A DNA stretch of 41,197 nucleotides, from positions 1-41,197 of the forward strand of contig NZ_CAJTQJ010000017.1 of assembly GCF_910578695.1 (NCBI RefSeq), given 5' to 3'. The first letter of the stretch is position 1. Every line of letters starts with the position of its first letter. Below, one piece after another: positions 18,607 through 26,855 of this stretch. Below the pieces are notes generated by a model. It saw nothing but the letters and a program-made list of their open reading frames with translations. It had not been told where the DNA came from and made no database searches. Made by a program: the position numbers and the translations under genes. The DNA is from an uncultured Brachyspira sp. (GTDB lineage Bacteria; Spirochaetota; Brachyspiria; Brachyspirales; Brachyspiraceae).

Positions 18607-19224
18607 TTATAATTTTGATTTAGCTATTTCTTCTATAATTTTTATAGTATTATCTATACCTATAAAATCACTATTTAAACAAGCATGATAATTTCTAGCA
18701 TCTCCCCAATTCTTACCTGTATAATAATTATAATGCTTAGCTCTTAATTTATCTCTATCTTTAAGTATTTTTTCTATATTGGAGCTGTCTAATTTATATT
18801 CCTCAACAGCCCTTCTAATTTTGCTTTTTATATCAGAATAAATAAATATATTAATACAATTTTCATTATGTTCTAAAATATGATTAGCACATCTTCCTAC
18901 TATAACGCATGAATGTTTAGATGCCACTTCTTTTATAACATTACTTTGAGCAAAAAACATAGTGTCTTGCAAAGATTCTCCATTACCAAAAACCATATTA
19001 CCTGCATAAGAACCAGTAATAGCAAAATTAAAAAGCGAAGCACCTGTCAGTTTCTGTTCATTCTCTTTAATATATTCTTTTGAAAAACCTGTTTTATCCG
19101 ATGCCATTTCTATTATAGCTTTATCATAAAAAGGTATATTCAAATTCTTAGCAGCCATTTCTCCTATATATCTTCCGCCGCTTCCAAATTCTCTGCTTAT
19201 AGTTATAACAATATTATTACCCAT
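18607..19224 (-). CDS. Cytidylate kinase-like family protein
   Basis: P-loop nucleoside monophosphate kinase fold. The loop ISREFGSGGRYIGEMAA at the N-terminus matches the 'cytidylate kinase-like' family, in which SREFGSGG replaces the usual GxxGxGKS. The centre has VIVGRCANHIL and the lid region KDRDKLRAKHYNYYTGKNWGD. It is distinct from canonical Cmk and its substrate is unknown. The ATG follows an ideal AGGAGG ribosome binding site. It is the first gene of a pair with the PHP phosphoesterase. Confidence 0.78.
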   Translation of the reverse strand: MGNNIVITISREFGSGGRYIGEMAAKNLNIPFYDKAIIEMASDKTGFSKEYIKENEQKLTGASLFNFAITGSYAGNMVFGNGESLQDTMFFAQSNVIKEVASKHSCVIVGRCANHILEHNENCINIFIYSDIKSKIRRAVEEYKLDSSNIEKILKDRDKLRAKHYNYYTGKNWGDARNYHACLNSDFIGIDNTIKIIEEIAKSKL

Positions 19225-19380
19225 AAGATATACCTCCTATTAACTACTATAATAGTTTATCAATATTATTTGTATTTGTCAAATTTAAAAAACTTCTTTT
19301 CTTATATTTAAGTACAAATATTTATACAGATAAAAGCTTTATTATTCATCTAATAAAAAATAATATAATTTTTAATATAA

Positions 19381-20385
19381 TTAATTGTTTTTGAATGATT
19401 GAAAATCACTAGGTTTAATTATTATTTTATTTGTATTTTTATTAAATAAACCTGCTAAACTAGCAAATCCGCCTAATGATATAATCTGATGTTTTGCAAT
19501 TGATATTAAATAAACATCTAAATGCGGAGGATTTTTTTCTTCACTTACTTTATATAAAATATTTTTACCTAATTTAGATATTATATTATTATTTACCCAA
19601 TTTATATCATTTGAAAAAAAGAAAAATTTAGGATTATTATCTTTAAATTTATTATAAATATAATTTATAGATTTTATAAAATAATCAGCATATTCGCTGT
19701 AATCTGAATTAAATATACTTCTAAATGTATCCATAACATTAACATCTCCAAGCCTTGCATGCACAGAAATAGAAAAATTATTTTTTAATTCATTATATAA
19801 TAATAAATTTTCTCCTTTAAGACTTTTAAAATGATATTTATCTAAATCTATATTTTTAACTATATCATCAGCATTAATATCTTTTTTAGGGTAACATTCA
19901 ATATACACATTTTTTTTAGTCTGTAAAATATAATTTAAATCCTCATTAGTTATATATCCTTTTAACATATTATTAAAGTTATTAAAATTTGCCTTATAAA
20001 AAAACAGCTCTTCTTCTGAAGCTATATCATAACTAATATCAGGACATAATTTAAGTAATTCAAAATGTCTGTCTTCTTTTTTATAATAATCTTTATGAAC
20101 TGTTCTAAACCATGTATTATCATATTTCACATTAAAATCATAATTTCTTTTTATTGACTCTCCAAGAATATAATGCCAAAATTGATCTGCTAAGCCGCCT
20201 GAAGAACATATAATAACATTGCCTTTATCATAGTTTTTTAGATTAATTTGATTAGCTATATATTCCAATCTGTACATAGAATTAACCATATCATACAAAA
20301 TTTTTCTGAAATTATCTCTATGTTTTTTTGATGGAATAAACCATACTATTTTATTAATAAAATGTTCATAGTCATTATAAAGCAT
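19381..20385 (-). CDS. GT11-family glycosyltransferase (alpha-1,2-fucosyltransferase-like)
   Basis: Probably adds a sugar, fucose in known members, to a surface glycan. The GT11 hallmarks are present in divergent form: GGLADQFWHY (63-72, for GGLGNQMFQY), HARLGDV (209-215, for HxRRGDY), FFSNDINWV (~250) and a C-terminal acceptor segment ISLGGFASLAGLFN. Residues 11-28 (NKIVWFIPSKKHRDNFRK) form a motif shared with the methyltransferase at 32252-33250. The ribosome binding site is weak (GGA only). A pentanucleotide repeat lies about 150 bp upstream, and an open leader frame ends 8 nt inside this gene, suggesting phase-variable expression. Confidence 0.75.
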   Translation of the reverse strand: MLYNDYEHFINKIVWFIPSKKHRDNFRKILYDMVNSMYRLEYIANQINLKNYDKGNVIICSSGGLADQFWHYILGESIKRNYDFNVKYDNTWFRTVHKDYYKKEDRHFELLKLCPDISYDIASEEELFFYKANFNNFNNMLKGYITNEDLNYILQTKKNVYIECYPKKDINADDIVKNIDLDKYHFKSLKGENLLLYNELKNNFSISVHARLGDVNVMDTFRSIFNSDYSEYADYFIKSINYIYNKFKDNNPKFFFFSNDINWVNNNIISKLGKNILYKVSEEKNPPHLDVYLISIAKHQIISLGGFASLAGLFNKNTNKIIIKPSDFQSFKNN

Positions 20386-20629
20386 AATAAAAGTCCAAAT
20401 GAAAATAATTTTTAAGAATTTTATTAGAATAAAAAAATATATTTAATATTAAACAAAGAAAAATGCACGAATATACTAAGGAACTATATATTATAAAAAT
20501 AGTCCCATTATTATAAAAATAATACTTTATTAGATTATGTGATGTGATGTGATGTGATGTGATGTGATGTGATGTGATGTGATGTGATGTGATCACAATA
20601 TTACTGTCTATTTTAAAATACAAACTCAT
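20375..20629 (-). CDS. Putative repeat-containing leader ORF upstream of the GT11 gene
   Basis: An 84-codon frame starts at an ATG that coincides with the predicted transcription start (7 nt past the -10 box). It reads through the pentanucleotide repeat as a repeating ITSHH unit, then a hydrophobic stretch, and stops at 20375-20377, just inside the GT11 ATG. The gene's own frame has stops at 20527-20529 and 20443-20445, and the third frame stops at 20535-20537. Only the present repeat number therefore lets this ORF reach the gene. It may be a leaderless, translationally coupled leader peptide. It has no ribosome binding site and could be spurious. Confidence 0.35.
   Translation of the reverse strand: MSLYFKIDSNIVITSHHITSHHITSHHITSHNLIKYYFYNNGTIFIIYSSLVYSCIFLCLILNIFFYSNKILKNYFHLDFYYAL
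20537..20593. repeat. Pentanucleotide tandem repeat (GATGT), 10 full copies plus partials
   Basis: Ten perfect GATGT copies at 20541-20590 with partial copies on both sides, 57 nt in all and no interruptions. Such tracts are prone to slipped-strand length change. It lies in the predicted 5' leader of the GT11 gene, downstream of the promoter. Confidence 0.97.
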
Positions 20630-20635
20630 AATAAT

Positions 20636-20664
20636 ATTATATTATACAATATTATAAAAGTCAA
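20636..20664 (-). promoter_or_regulatory. Promoter of the GT11 gene leader
   Basis: Minus-strand TTGACT (20659-20664), 17-bp spacer, TATAAT (20636-20641). This is the best promoter between the MinD-like gene and the GT11 gene. It places the repeat inside the transcript. Confidence 0.6.
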
Positions 20665-20686
20665 GCAAAATACATAATTATATAAA

Positions 20687-21487
20687 TCAGAAGAAATCTG
20701 AAAAAGTTTTTTCTCTTGCATTTTCCTCCTGCATTACCCCTATATCATACAAATACCTTGTAACTGCTAATGAAAAACCGCCCTTTATAGGAGTTTTAGG
20801 ATAAAGTATTATAATAGGAGTTCTTTTCTGAACAGATACCATAACTTTTTCTTCATCAAATAAAACAGGACCTAAGAGAACCAAATTAATATCAAGAGAA
20901 AATTTAGATGCTACTTTTTTAATTTCTCTATATAAATTGATAGCCCAATCTATATTTTTTACTTTATTAACTATCAAATACATCTTATCTGTCATATTAT
21001 TAACATATATCATTTTCATAAGTCTGTAAAGATCTGTTAAAGCTGTAATTTCAGGATTGGCAACAAGTATAATATCATTAGACATCTCATAAAAACGCAT
21101 CATAGGCTGAGTAATTCCTGCTGCATAATCTATTATAATATAGTCATAATCCTCTGACAAAACTTTTAAGTCTTTAGCTAAATTAGATAAGTTAAAATCA
21201 TTTTCAAACTGCACAAATCTCTGTATATTAACTCCTGCACTGATAACATCAATACCATATTCGCTTTTTATAACACAATCTTTCAGAGTCAATGTTCCTT
21301 CAAAATATTCCTGTAATTTAGACTGCGGCTTTACATGAAGCAGTATAAATACATTAGAACAGTTAATATCTATATCGAATATTAAAACTTTATATCCTCT
21401 AGAAGCTAATTCAGCAGAGAAATTAACTGAGCATAAAGTTTTACCTGCCCCGCCCTTTCCGCTTGAAAAAGATATTATTCTTCCCAT
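20687..21487 (-). CDS. MinD/ParA-family ATPase (FlhG/MinD-like)
   Basis: Deviant Walker-A ATPase of the MinD/ParA/FlhG group, with KGGAGKT at residues 11-17, the switch region LIFDIDINCSN (~34-44), and YIIIDYAAG. The length of 266 aa is normal. No minC, minE, parB or flagellar gene is adjacent, so the partner cannot be assigned; spirochaetes commonly carry FlhG-type proteins for flagellar number. It follows a small HEAT-repeat gene by 2 bp and is probably co-transcribed with it. There is no obvious C-terminal amphipathic MinD targeting helix (ending REKTFSDFF). Confidence 0.8.
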   Translation of the reverse strand: MGRIISFSSGKGGAGKTLCSVNFSAELASRGYKVLIFDIDINCSNVFILLHVKPQSKLQEYFEGTLTLKDCVIKSEYGIDVISAGVNIQRFVQFENDFNLSNLAKDLKVLSEDYDYIIIDYAAGITQPMMRFYEMSNDIILVANPEITALTDLYRLMKMIYVNNMTDKMYLIVNKVKNIDWAINLYREIKKVASKFSLDINLVLLGPVLFDEEKVMVSVQKRTPIIILYPKTPIKGGFSLAVTRYLYDIGVMQEENAREKTFSDFF

Positions 21488-21489
21488 AA

Positions 21490-21684
21490 TTATTGTCCCG
21501 TATATAATTTTAATACCTGAGCCACTTTAATACGGACATCCTCGTCCCAATCTAATATATGCGGCTTCAAAGCTTTAATTACACTAGTTTTATCGGAATT
21601 TTCTACATTTTTAGCAAGCTCATCAAGAGCTTCTAATCTTTTTTCAACCTCTTCGCTTTCTAAAAGTGCAAAAATCTTATTCAT
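21490..21684 (-). CDS. Small HEAT-repeat protein
   Basis: A 64-residue acidic protein with about 1.5 HEAT-like helical hairpins (LESEEVEKRLEALDEL and KPHILDWDEDVRIKVAQVL). The frame is open to 21726, but the ATG at 21684 is chosen because GGGAAG lies just before it. It ends 2 bp before the MinD-like gene, so it may be a partner or regulator of that ATPase. Function is unknown. Confidence 0.65.
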   Translation of the reverse strand: MNKIFALLESEEVEKRLEALDELAKNVENSDKTSVIKALKPHILDWDEDVRIKVAQVLKLYTGQ

Positions 21685-21767
21685 AGTACTTCCCTTTAAA
21701 AAATAGAATAAGCAGTATCCTAACATTATAATTATACATTATAAAATATTTTTGTCAAAATCTAAAT

Positions 21768-22475
21768 TTATAAACTATAAGAAAACTCTAATAAAGCATA
21801 AGTTTTATTATCCTCGCTGTCAAACTTCAATAAAACTTTATCATCAATTACAGCCTTCCTGACAATAATAGTATCTCCCAATTCAGCAGGTGTTCTATAT
21901 TCTATTCTTATTCTTTTATAATAATCATCAGCATAATCCAAAGACATATCAATATATCTTGCATTATTTACATGGTTATTATCATCTATAAAATATTTCT
22001 TAACTTTAAATCTATCAGCTTCTTTTAATAAATCATTATCAATATTTATTTTTCTAGGAAGATAATTCATTTTCTGTTTTTCATCAAATTTAATTTTTTC
22101 TATAAATGAAGAAGGAACTCTAATCAAATTACCATTAGATAAATCTACAAATCCTCCTATAGCATAGCAAATGACAAGCTCATTATAATTTTCATCATAT
22201 ATAACAGTATTTCTATATCCGTAAGCCTCATTACATTCATATACATAAGTGCGGACTATAATTTTATCGCTGTATTTAGGAAGTTTATATATATCAACCT
22301 GTCTGGATACTAAAAACATACTGATATTATTTTCGTTAAAATATTTAGTTAACTCTTCTTCAGAATCTAATTGAAAAAATGAGCAGTCCTGCATCAAATC
22401 AAATATAGATGAAGTTTTTAAAAGTCCGTCTTTATCAATCTGACTAGTTCCTACAACTGTTTTCATCTCATACAT
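21768..22475 (-). CDS. Acyl-ACP thioesterase
   Basis: Releases fatty acids from acyl carrier protein. It has two hot-dog halves of the plant/bacterial acyl-ACP thioesterase family. The N-terminal half has SIFDLMQDCSFFQLDS and SRQVDIYKLPKYSDKIIV. The second half holds the catalytic region DDNNHVNNARYIDM (Asp/His/Asn near 165-170). The length of 235 aa fits bacterial members. A second start 9 nt downstream (MKTVVG) is possible. Confidence 0.85.
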   Translation of the reverse strand: MYEMKTVVGTSQIDKDGLLKTSSIFDLMQDCSFFQLDSEEELTKYFNENNISMFLVSRQVDIYKLPKYSDKIIVRTYVYECNEAYGYRNTVIYDENYNELVICYAIGGFVDLSNGNLIRVPSSFIEKIKFDEKQKMNYLPRKINIDNDLLKEADRFKVKKYFIDDNNHVNNARYIDMSLDYADDYYKRIRIEYRTPAELGDTIIVRKAVIDDKVLLKFDSEDNKTYALLEFSYSL

Positions 22476-22734
22476 AAAAATAAACCCTTTACCTTAATGT
22501 AATCATTATAATATTAAAATTATAATTGTCAAAGCTAAATTATAAATCCCGCCATTTTTTATTTATTACAAAAAATAATGAATAACTCTTTTATTATTTT
22601 AATACTAAACGCCCAAATTTTGATTATACTAAATTTACCGCATAATTAATATTTATTTTTTTTAATAATTAAATTTGAAAATAAAAATTAGTTTAAGCTA
22701 TTAAATCTATTTAAATACAGTGCAGAATATAAAA

Positions 22735-23451
22735 TTATAATATAACACCAAGAGTAAGCATTCTTCCAATTTGTACTCCGTCTCTTCTATATGAATAAAA
22801 CTCTTCATCATAAGTATTTAAATTAGAAAGTTCAATATTTTTCTCTAAAATACCGCATTCAATCATCTGATTTTTTACTTCCAAACCATTATCAATATGC
22901 CATTTATTATTAATAATAGTTTTATTCTTAAAATGCACTGCTACCTCATCTCCTACCTCATAATCCTTTTGAGCTATATAAGGACCTATATAAGCATACA
23001 TTTTTGACAGATTAATACTATATTCTTTTTTCATTAACTCTATTGTTTTTGATGTAATATTTTCAGCAGTACCTCTCCAGCCTGAATGAATGGCTGCCAT
23101 AGATTTGCTTTCATCACAATAAAGTATTATAGGTACGCAGTCTGCAGTCTGAACTATTAAAGGAATATTTTTAATATTAGTTATCAAAGCATCGGTATCT
23201 TTAACTAATTTTTCTCTGCTTCCAAATAAATGAATATTAGACTCATCTATTTTAACTATATTATTTTTATGAACTTGATGCATAAATACAGCTTTATTTA
23301 TATCAAAATTAATATATTTAAAAAACTCATCTTCAATTTTTTTTCTATATTCAAGAGTTATATCTTCTGCATTAATATTTTTACCCTTTGAAAGAACGGA
23401 TATATGTATCTTCTGCTTATTATTTTTTAAAGGATAAAAAATATTATTCAT
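22735..23451 (-). CDS. pgeF: PgeF/YfiH (LACC1-type multicopper oxidase fold) protein
   Basis: Family of cytoplasmic enzymes linked to peptidoglycan editing and purine nucleoside phosphorolysis. The metal site is visible: VFMHQVHKN (first His pair), VQTADCVPIILYC (catalytic Cys) and AAIHSGWRGT (His). YIGPYIAQKDYEVGDEV and the end YSYRRDGVQIGRML match the family. The length of 238 aa is normal. Its start overlaps the preceding coiled-coil gene by 8 bp. The 22476-22734 stretch downstream is AT-rich with nothing recognised. Confidence 0.88.
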   Translation of the reverse strand: MNNIFYPLKNNKQKIHISVLSKGKNINAEDITLEYRKKIEDEFFKYINFDINKAVFMHQVHKNNIVKIDESNIHLFGSREKLVKDTDALITNIKNIPLIVQTADCVPIILYCDESKSMAAIHSGWRGTAENITSKTIELMKKEYSINLSKMYAYIGPYIAQKDYEVGDEVAVHFKNKTIINNKWHIDNGLEVKNQMIECGILEKNIELSNLNTYDEEFYSYRRDGVQIGRMLTLGVIL

Positions 23452-23680
23452 TCTTAAGTCTTTTAATCTCTTCTTCTAATTCTTTTACTTTTATAGTTAA
23501 TTCTTTAGTTTCGATTCTGGACTGCTCCATAATATTTTCATATAAAGTAAAAAACTTTTTAGCATATTCTAATTTTTGCTTTAACTCGCTTATCTCTTCT
23601 TTATAAACATCTATCTTAGAAGAAAGCAGTTTATTATCTTCCTGTAATTCTAAAATAATGTCTTTATCGCTATATTCCAC
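23444..23680 (-). CDS. Small coiled-coil protein
   Basis: A 78-residue protein that is almost entirely a predicted coiled coil, with a heptad-like E/K/L pattern from residue 8 to the end (LQEDNKLLSSKIDVYKEEI onward). It overlaps pgeF by 8 bp, so it is translationally coupled. It resembles no family I can name; ZapB-like division proteins are similar in size, but there is no specific support. Confidence 0.6.
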   Translation of the reverse strand: MEYSDKDIILELQEDNKLLSSKIDVYKEEISELKQKLEYAKKFFTLYENIMEQSRIETKELTIKVKELEEEIKRLKNE

Positions 23681-23823
23681 TTCTGAAAACCCTCTTACAT
23701 TATATATATAATATTTATTATGTACATTATAAATAAATTGTCAAGTAAATAAAGTAATATTATAATAGAAAAGGTTTTTTTAATATATAAAAAAGTTTTA
23801 ATTATAATATTAATATCATATAA

Positions 23824-24912
23824 TTATATATTTGATACTATTATATCCCCCATTTCAGAACATTTTACTTCTTTATATGAATATGACATCGTATTATATT
23901 TAGGCATTATATCATGAGTTCTATAATTATCATCTATAGCCTTATAAACAGCATTTTCTATATTATCAGCCTCATCAGTCATATCAAAAGAATATCTAAG
24001 CATCATAGCAAGTGAAAGTATAGTACCTATAGGATTCGCTAAATCCATACCTGCAATATCAGGAGCAGAACCATGAATAGGCTCATACATTCCAAAAGTT
24101 CCGTCAGAAAGACTAGCAGAAGGTGCCATACCTATAGAACCCATTATAACGCTAGCTTCATCAGAAAGTATATCCCCAAACATATTTTCTGTTACTATAA
24201 CACCGAACTGAGAAGGATTAGAAGCTATCTGCATAGCGGCATTATCAACATACATATCATTATATTTAATATCACTGTATTCCTTAGCTAAATCATTCAT
24301 AATTTCACGCCATAACTTTGAGGTATGAAGAACATTAGCTTTATCAACAGAAGTTAAAGGCTTTTTAATTTTTCTTGCTATTTCAAAGGCTGTTTTGCCT
24401 ATTCTTCTTATTTCAGTTTCAGTATAAGACATAATATCAGATGCATGTCTTATACCATTAATAGTTTCAAATTTATGCTCTCCGAAATATACTCCTCCTG
24501 TAAGCTCTCTTACTATAACAAAATCTATTATATCTTTACATATAGTTTCTTTAAGAGGAGAAGCATATTCTAAAGATTTTAAAATTTTTACAGGTCTTAT
24601 ATTTGCATAAAGATTAAGTTCCTTACGAAGCTTCAATAATCCCATTTCAGGTCTGTTTTCAGGAGCAATATTATCCCATTTAGTACCTCCCACAGAACCA
24701 AGAAGTACAGAATCAGACTTTTTACATTTATCTAAGTTCTCATCTGTAAGAGGGATTCCGTATTTATCAATAGAAACTCCTCCCATATCAGCATACTCTA
24801 AATTAAATTCATGCGAATATTTTTCAGATATTTTATTCAAAACTTTAATAGCTTTATCAACTATTTCAGGACCTACTCCGTCACCTTTTATAACTGCAAT
24901 ATTTTTTTTCAT
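23824..24912 (-). CDS. leuB: 3-isopropylmalate dehydrogenase
   Basis: Third step of leucine synthesis: oxidises and decarboxylates 3-isopropylmalate with NAD. Signatures are IAVIKGDGVGPEIV at the start, the substrate Arg region RPEMGLLKLRKELNLYANIRP, the catalytic RELTGGVYFGE, the Lys of VDKANVL, NMFGDILSDEASV and GSAPDIAG. The TTG at 24927 is rejected; GAGGA sits 8 bp before the ATG at 24912, giving 362 aa. It is the last gene of the ilv-leu block, 44 bp after leuD. Confidence 0.95.
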   Translation of the reverse strand: MKKNIAVIKGDGVGPEIVDKAIKVLNKISEKYSHEFNLEYADMGGVSIDKYGIPLTDENLDKCKKSDSVLLGSVGGTKWDNIAPENRPEMGLLKLRKELNLYANIRPVKILKSLEYASPLKETICKDIIDFVIVRELTGGVYFGEHKFETINGIRHASDIMSYTETEIRRIGKTAFEIARKIKKPLTSVDKANVLHTSKLWREIMNDLAKEYSDIKYNDMYVDNAAMQIASNPSQFGVIVTENMFGDILSDEASVIMGSIGMAPSASLSDGTFGMYEPIHGSAPDIAGMDLANPIGTILSLAMMLRYSFDMTDEADNIENAVYKAIDDNYRTHDIMPKYNTMSYSYKEVKCSEMGDIIVSNI

Positions 24913-24956
24913 AATAATAATCCTCAAACTTTTTTATATTAAGAAATAATAAATTA

Positions 24957-25442
24957 TTAAGAGTTCTTTATAGAGTTTAAAAGCCCATTGGAATTTATAA
25001 TATTTTTAATAAACTCTGGAAAAGGCTCTGCTTTATAACTTTCATTCTTAGTAATATTTAATATTATGCCATTATCAAAATCAACTTCAATCTCATCATT
25101 AGAATTTATTTTTTTGCTTGCCTCTTCGCATTCTAATATGGCAAGTCCTATATTAATAGAATTTCTATAAAATATCCTAGCAAAAGATGATGCTATAACG
25201 CATGATATTCCAGATTCCTTAATGGCAATAGGTGCATGCTCCCTTGAAGAACCGCAGCCGAAATTTTCTCCTCCTACCATTATATCGCCTGTTTTAACTT
25301 TGCTTACAAAATCTTTATCAATATCTTCCATACAATGAGATGCCAGCTCTTTATGATTAGCAGTATTTAAATATCTAGCAGGAATAATAACATCGGTATC
25401 AACATTATCCCCATATTTATGAACGAAACCTTTAGCTTTCAT
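24957..25442 (-). CDS. leuD: 3-isopropylmalate dehydratase small subunit
   Basis: Swivel subunit of isopropylmalate isomerase. YGDNVDTDVIIPARYL at the start, GGENFGCGSSREHAP and SFARIFYRNSINIGL are family signatures. At 161 aa it is the short clostridial/archaeal type, matching the short LeuC next to it. It lies 57 bp after leuC. Confidence 0.95.
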   Translation of the reverse strand: MKAKGFVHKYGDNVDTDVIIPARYLNTANHKELASHCMEDIDKDFVSKVKTGDIMVGGENFGCGSSREHAPIAIKESGISCVIASSFARIFYRNSINIGLAILECEEASKKINSNDEIEVDFDNGIILNITKNESYKAEPFPEFIKNIINSNGLLNSIKNS

Positions 25443-25499
25443 TTAATCAATATCTCCTATAATAATACTAAAACTTTTTTGCTTATAAAATAAAAATAA

Positions 25500-26747
25500 T
25501 TATTTAGGCTCTGTTATATACCCTGTCAAAGCACTGTATGCAGCAGTAGCAGGACTAGCCAAATATACTTTTGAAGTTTTATCTCCCATTCTTCCTACAA
25601 AGTTTCTATTAGTAGTGGTAACGGCAACTTCATCATGTGCAAGTATTCCCATATATCCGCCTAAACAAGGTCCGCAAGTAGGCGTAGATACAGCACAGCC
25701 TGCATCAATAAATATATCCATAAACCCTAATTTTATACATTCTTTATAAACTTTCTGAGTAGCTGGAATAATTATACATCTTACATTTTTAGCTATTTTC
25801 TTTCCCTTTAATATTTCAGCAGCAGCAGCCATATCTGATAATCTGCCGTTGGTGCAAGAACCTATAACTACTTGGTCTACTTTTATATCTTTTAATTCTT
25901 TAGCCTCTTTAGTATTCTCAGGCAAATGAGGACATGCTACTGTAGGCTCTATTAAAGATAAATCTATATCATACTCTTTTTCATATACTGCATCATCATC
26001 AGCTTTGAAAATAGTATAATCTCTTTTTACTATGTCTTTTAAAAACTCAATAGTTTGATCATCCGCTTCAAATATTCCGTTTTTAGCACCTGCCTCAATA
26101 GCCATATTAGCAATACAAGCCCTATCGTCCATAGTAAGAGATGAAATGCCTTCGCCTCTAAACTCCATAGATTTATACAATGCCCCGTCAACGCCTATCA
26201 TACCTATAATATGAAGTATAACATCTTTACCAGATACATTTTTATTCAATTTTCCTTTAAGATTAAATTTAATAGCAGAAGGAACTTTAAACCAAACCTG
26301 TCCTGTAGCCATAGCAGCCGCCATATCGGTACTTCCCACACCTGTAGAAAAAGCCCCGAAAGCTCCGTAAGTGCATGTATGAGAATCTGCCCCTATTATA
26401 ACTTCTCCGGGTGCAACTAATCCTTTTTCAGGTAAAAGTGCATGTTCTACTCCCATATCTCCTACATCATAATAATGAGTAATATCATATTTATTTGCAA
26501 AATCTCTGCATTGTTTGCATTGCTCAGCAGCTTTAATATCTTTATTAGGAGCAAAATGATCCATAACCAAAGCTATCTTTTCTTTATCAAAAACTTTATC
26601 AAAACCATACTTTTCAAATTCATTGATAGCAACAGGACTTGTAATATCATTTCCCAAAACTAAATCAGTTCTAACCATAATAAGATCGCCTGCTTCTACC
26701 TTTTCAACATTAGCATGTGCTGCCAAAATCTTCTGAGTAATAGTCAT
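25500..26747 (-). CDS. leuC: 3-isopropylmalate dehydratase large subunit
   Basis: 4Fe-4S aconitase-family subunit that isomerises 2- to 3-isopropylmalate with LeuD. GADSHTCTYGAFGAFSTGVG, GSCTNGRLSDM and CGPCLGGYMG include the three cluster cysteines. The length of 415 aa is the short type paired with separate LeuD. The start is supported by AAGGAT. A hairpin with T run lies between leuA and this gene, so leuCDB may be regulated apart from leuA. Confidence 0.95.
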   Translation of the reverse strand: MTITQKILAAHANVEKVEAGDLIMVRTDLVLGNDITSPVAINEFEKYGFDKVFDKEKIALVMDHFAPNKDIKAAEQCKQCRDFANKYDITHYYDVGDMGVEHALLPEKGLVAPGEVIIGADSHTCTYGAFGAFSTGVGSTDMAAAMATGQVWFKVPSAIKFNLKGKLNKNVSGKDVILHIIGMIGVDGALYKSMEFRGEGISSLTMDDRACIANMAIEAGAKNGIFEADDQTIEFLKDIVKRDYTIFKADDDAVYEKEYDIDLSLIEPTVACPHLPENTKEAKELKDIKVDQVVIGSCTNGRLSDMAAAAEILKGKKIAKNVRCIIIPATQKVYKECIKLGFMDIFIDAGCAVSTPTCGPCLGGYMGILAHDEVAVTTTNRNFVGRMGDKTSKVYLASPATAAYSALTGYITEPK

Positions 26748-26816
26748 ATTCGTATCCTTAAAAATTTTATTATTTATTTATTTTCTAATTTTTATTAATA
26801 ACAGTAAAAATATAAA

Positions 26817-26850
26817 AGGGCTTTTACAACTTTTTAATTGAATAAGCCCT
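26817..26850 (-). terminator. Hairpin with T-rich tail between leuA and leuC
   Basis: Minus-strand AGGGCTT pairs with AAGCCCT (outer stem), with weaker inner pairing CAATT/AAGTTG, followed by TTTTATATTTTT. It lies directly after the leuA stop within the leu cluster, where a partial terminator would lower leuCDB output relative to leuA. Confidence 0.55.
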
Positions 26851-26855
26851 AAAAT

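Noticed and set aside
20537..20593. Repeat as an in-gene phase-variation tract giving N-terminal fusion to the GT11 protein
   Set aside because: In the GT11 reading frame there are stops at 20527-20529 and 20443-20445 between tract and ATG, so no repeat count can fuse an upstream ATG to the gene.
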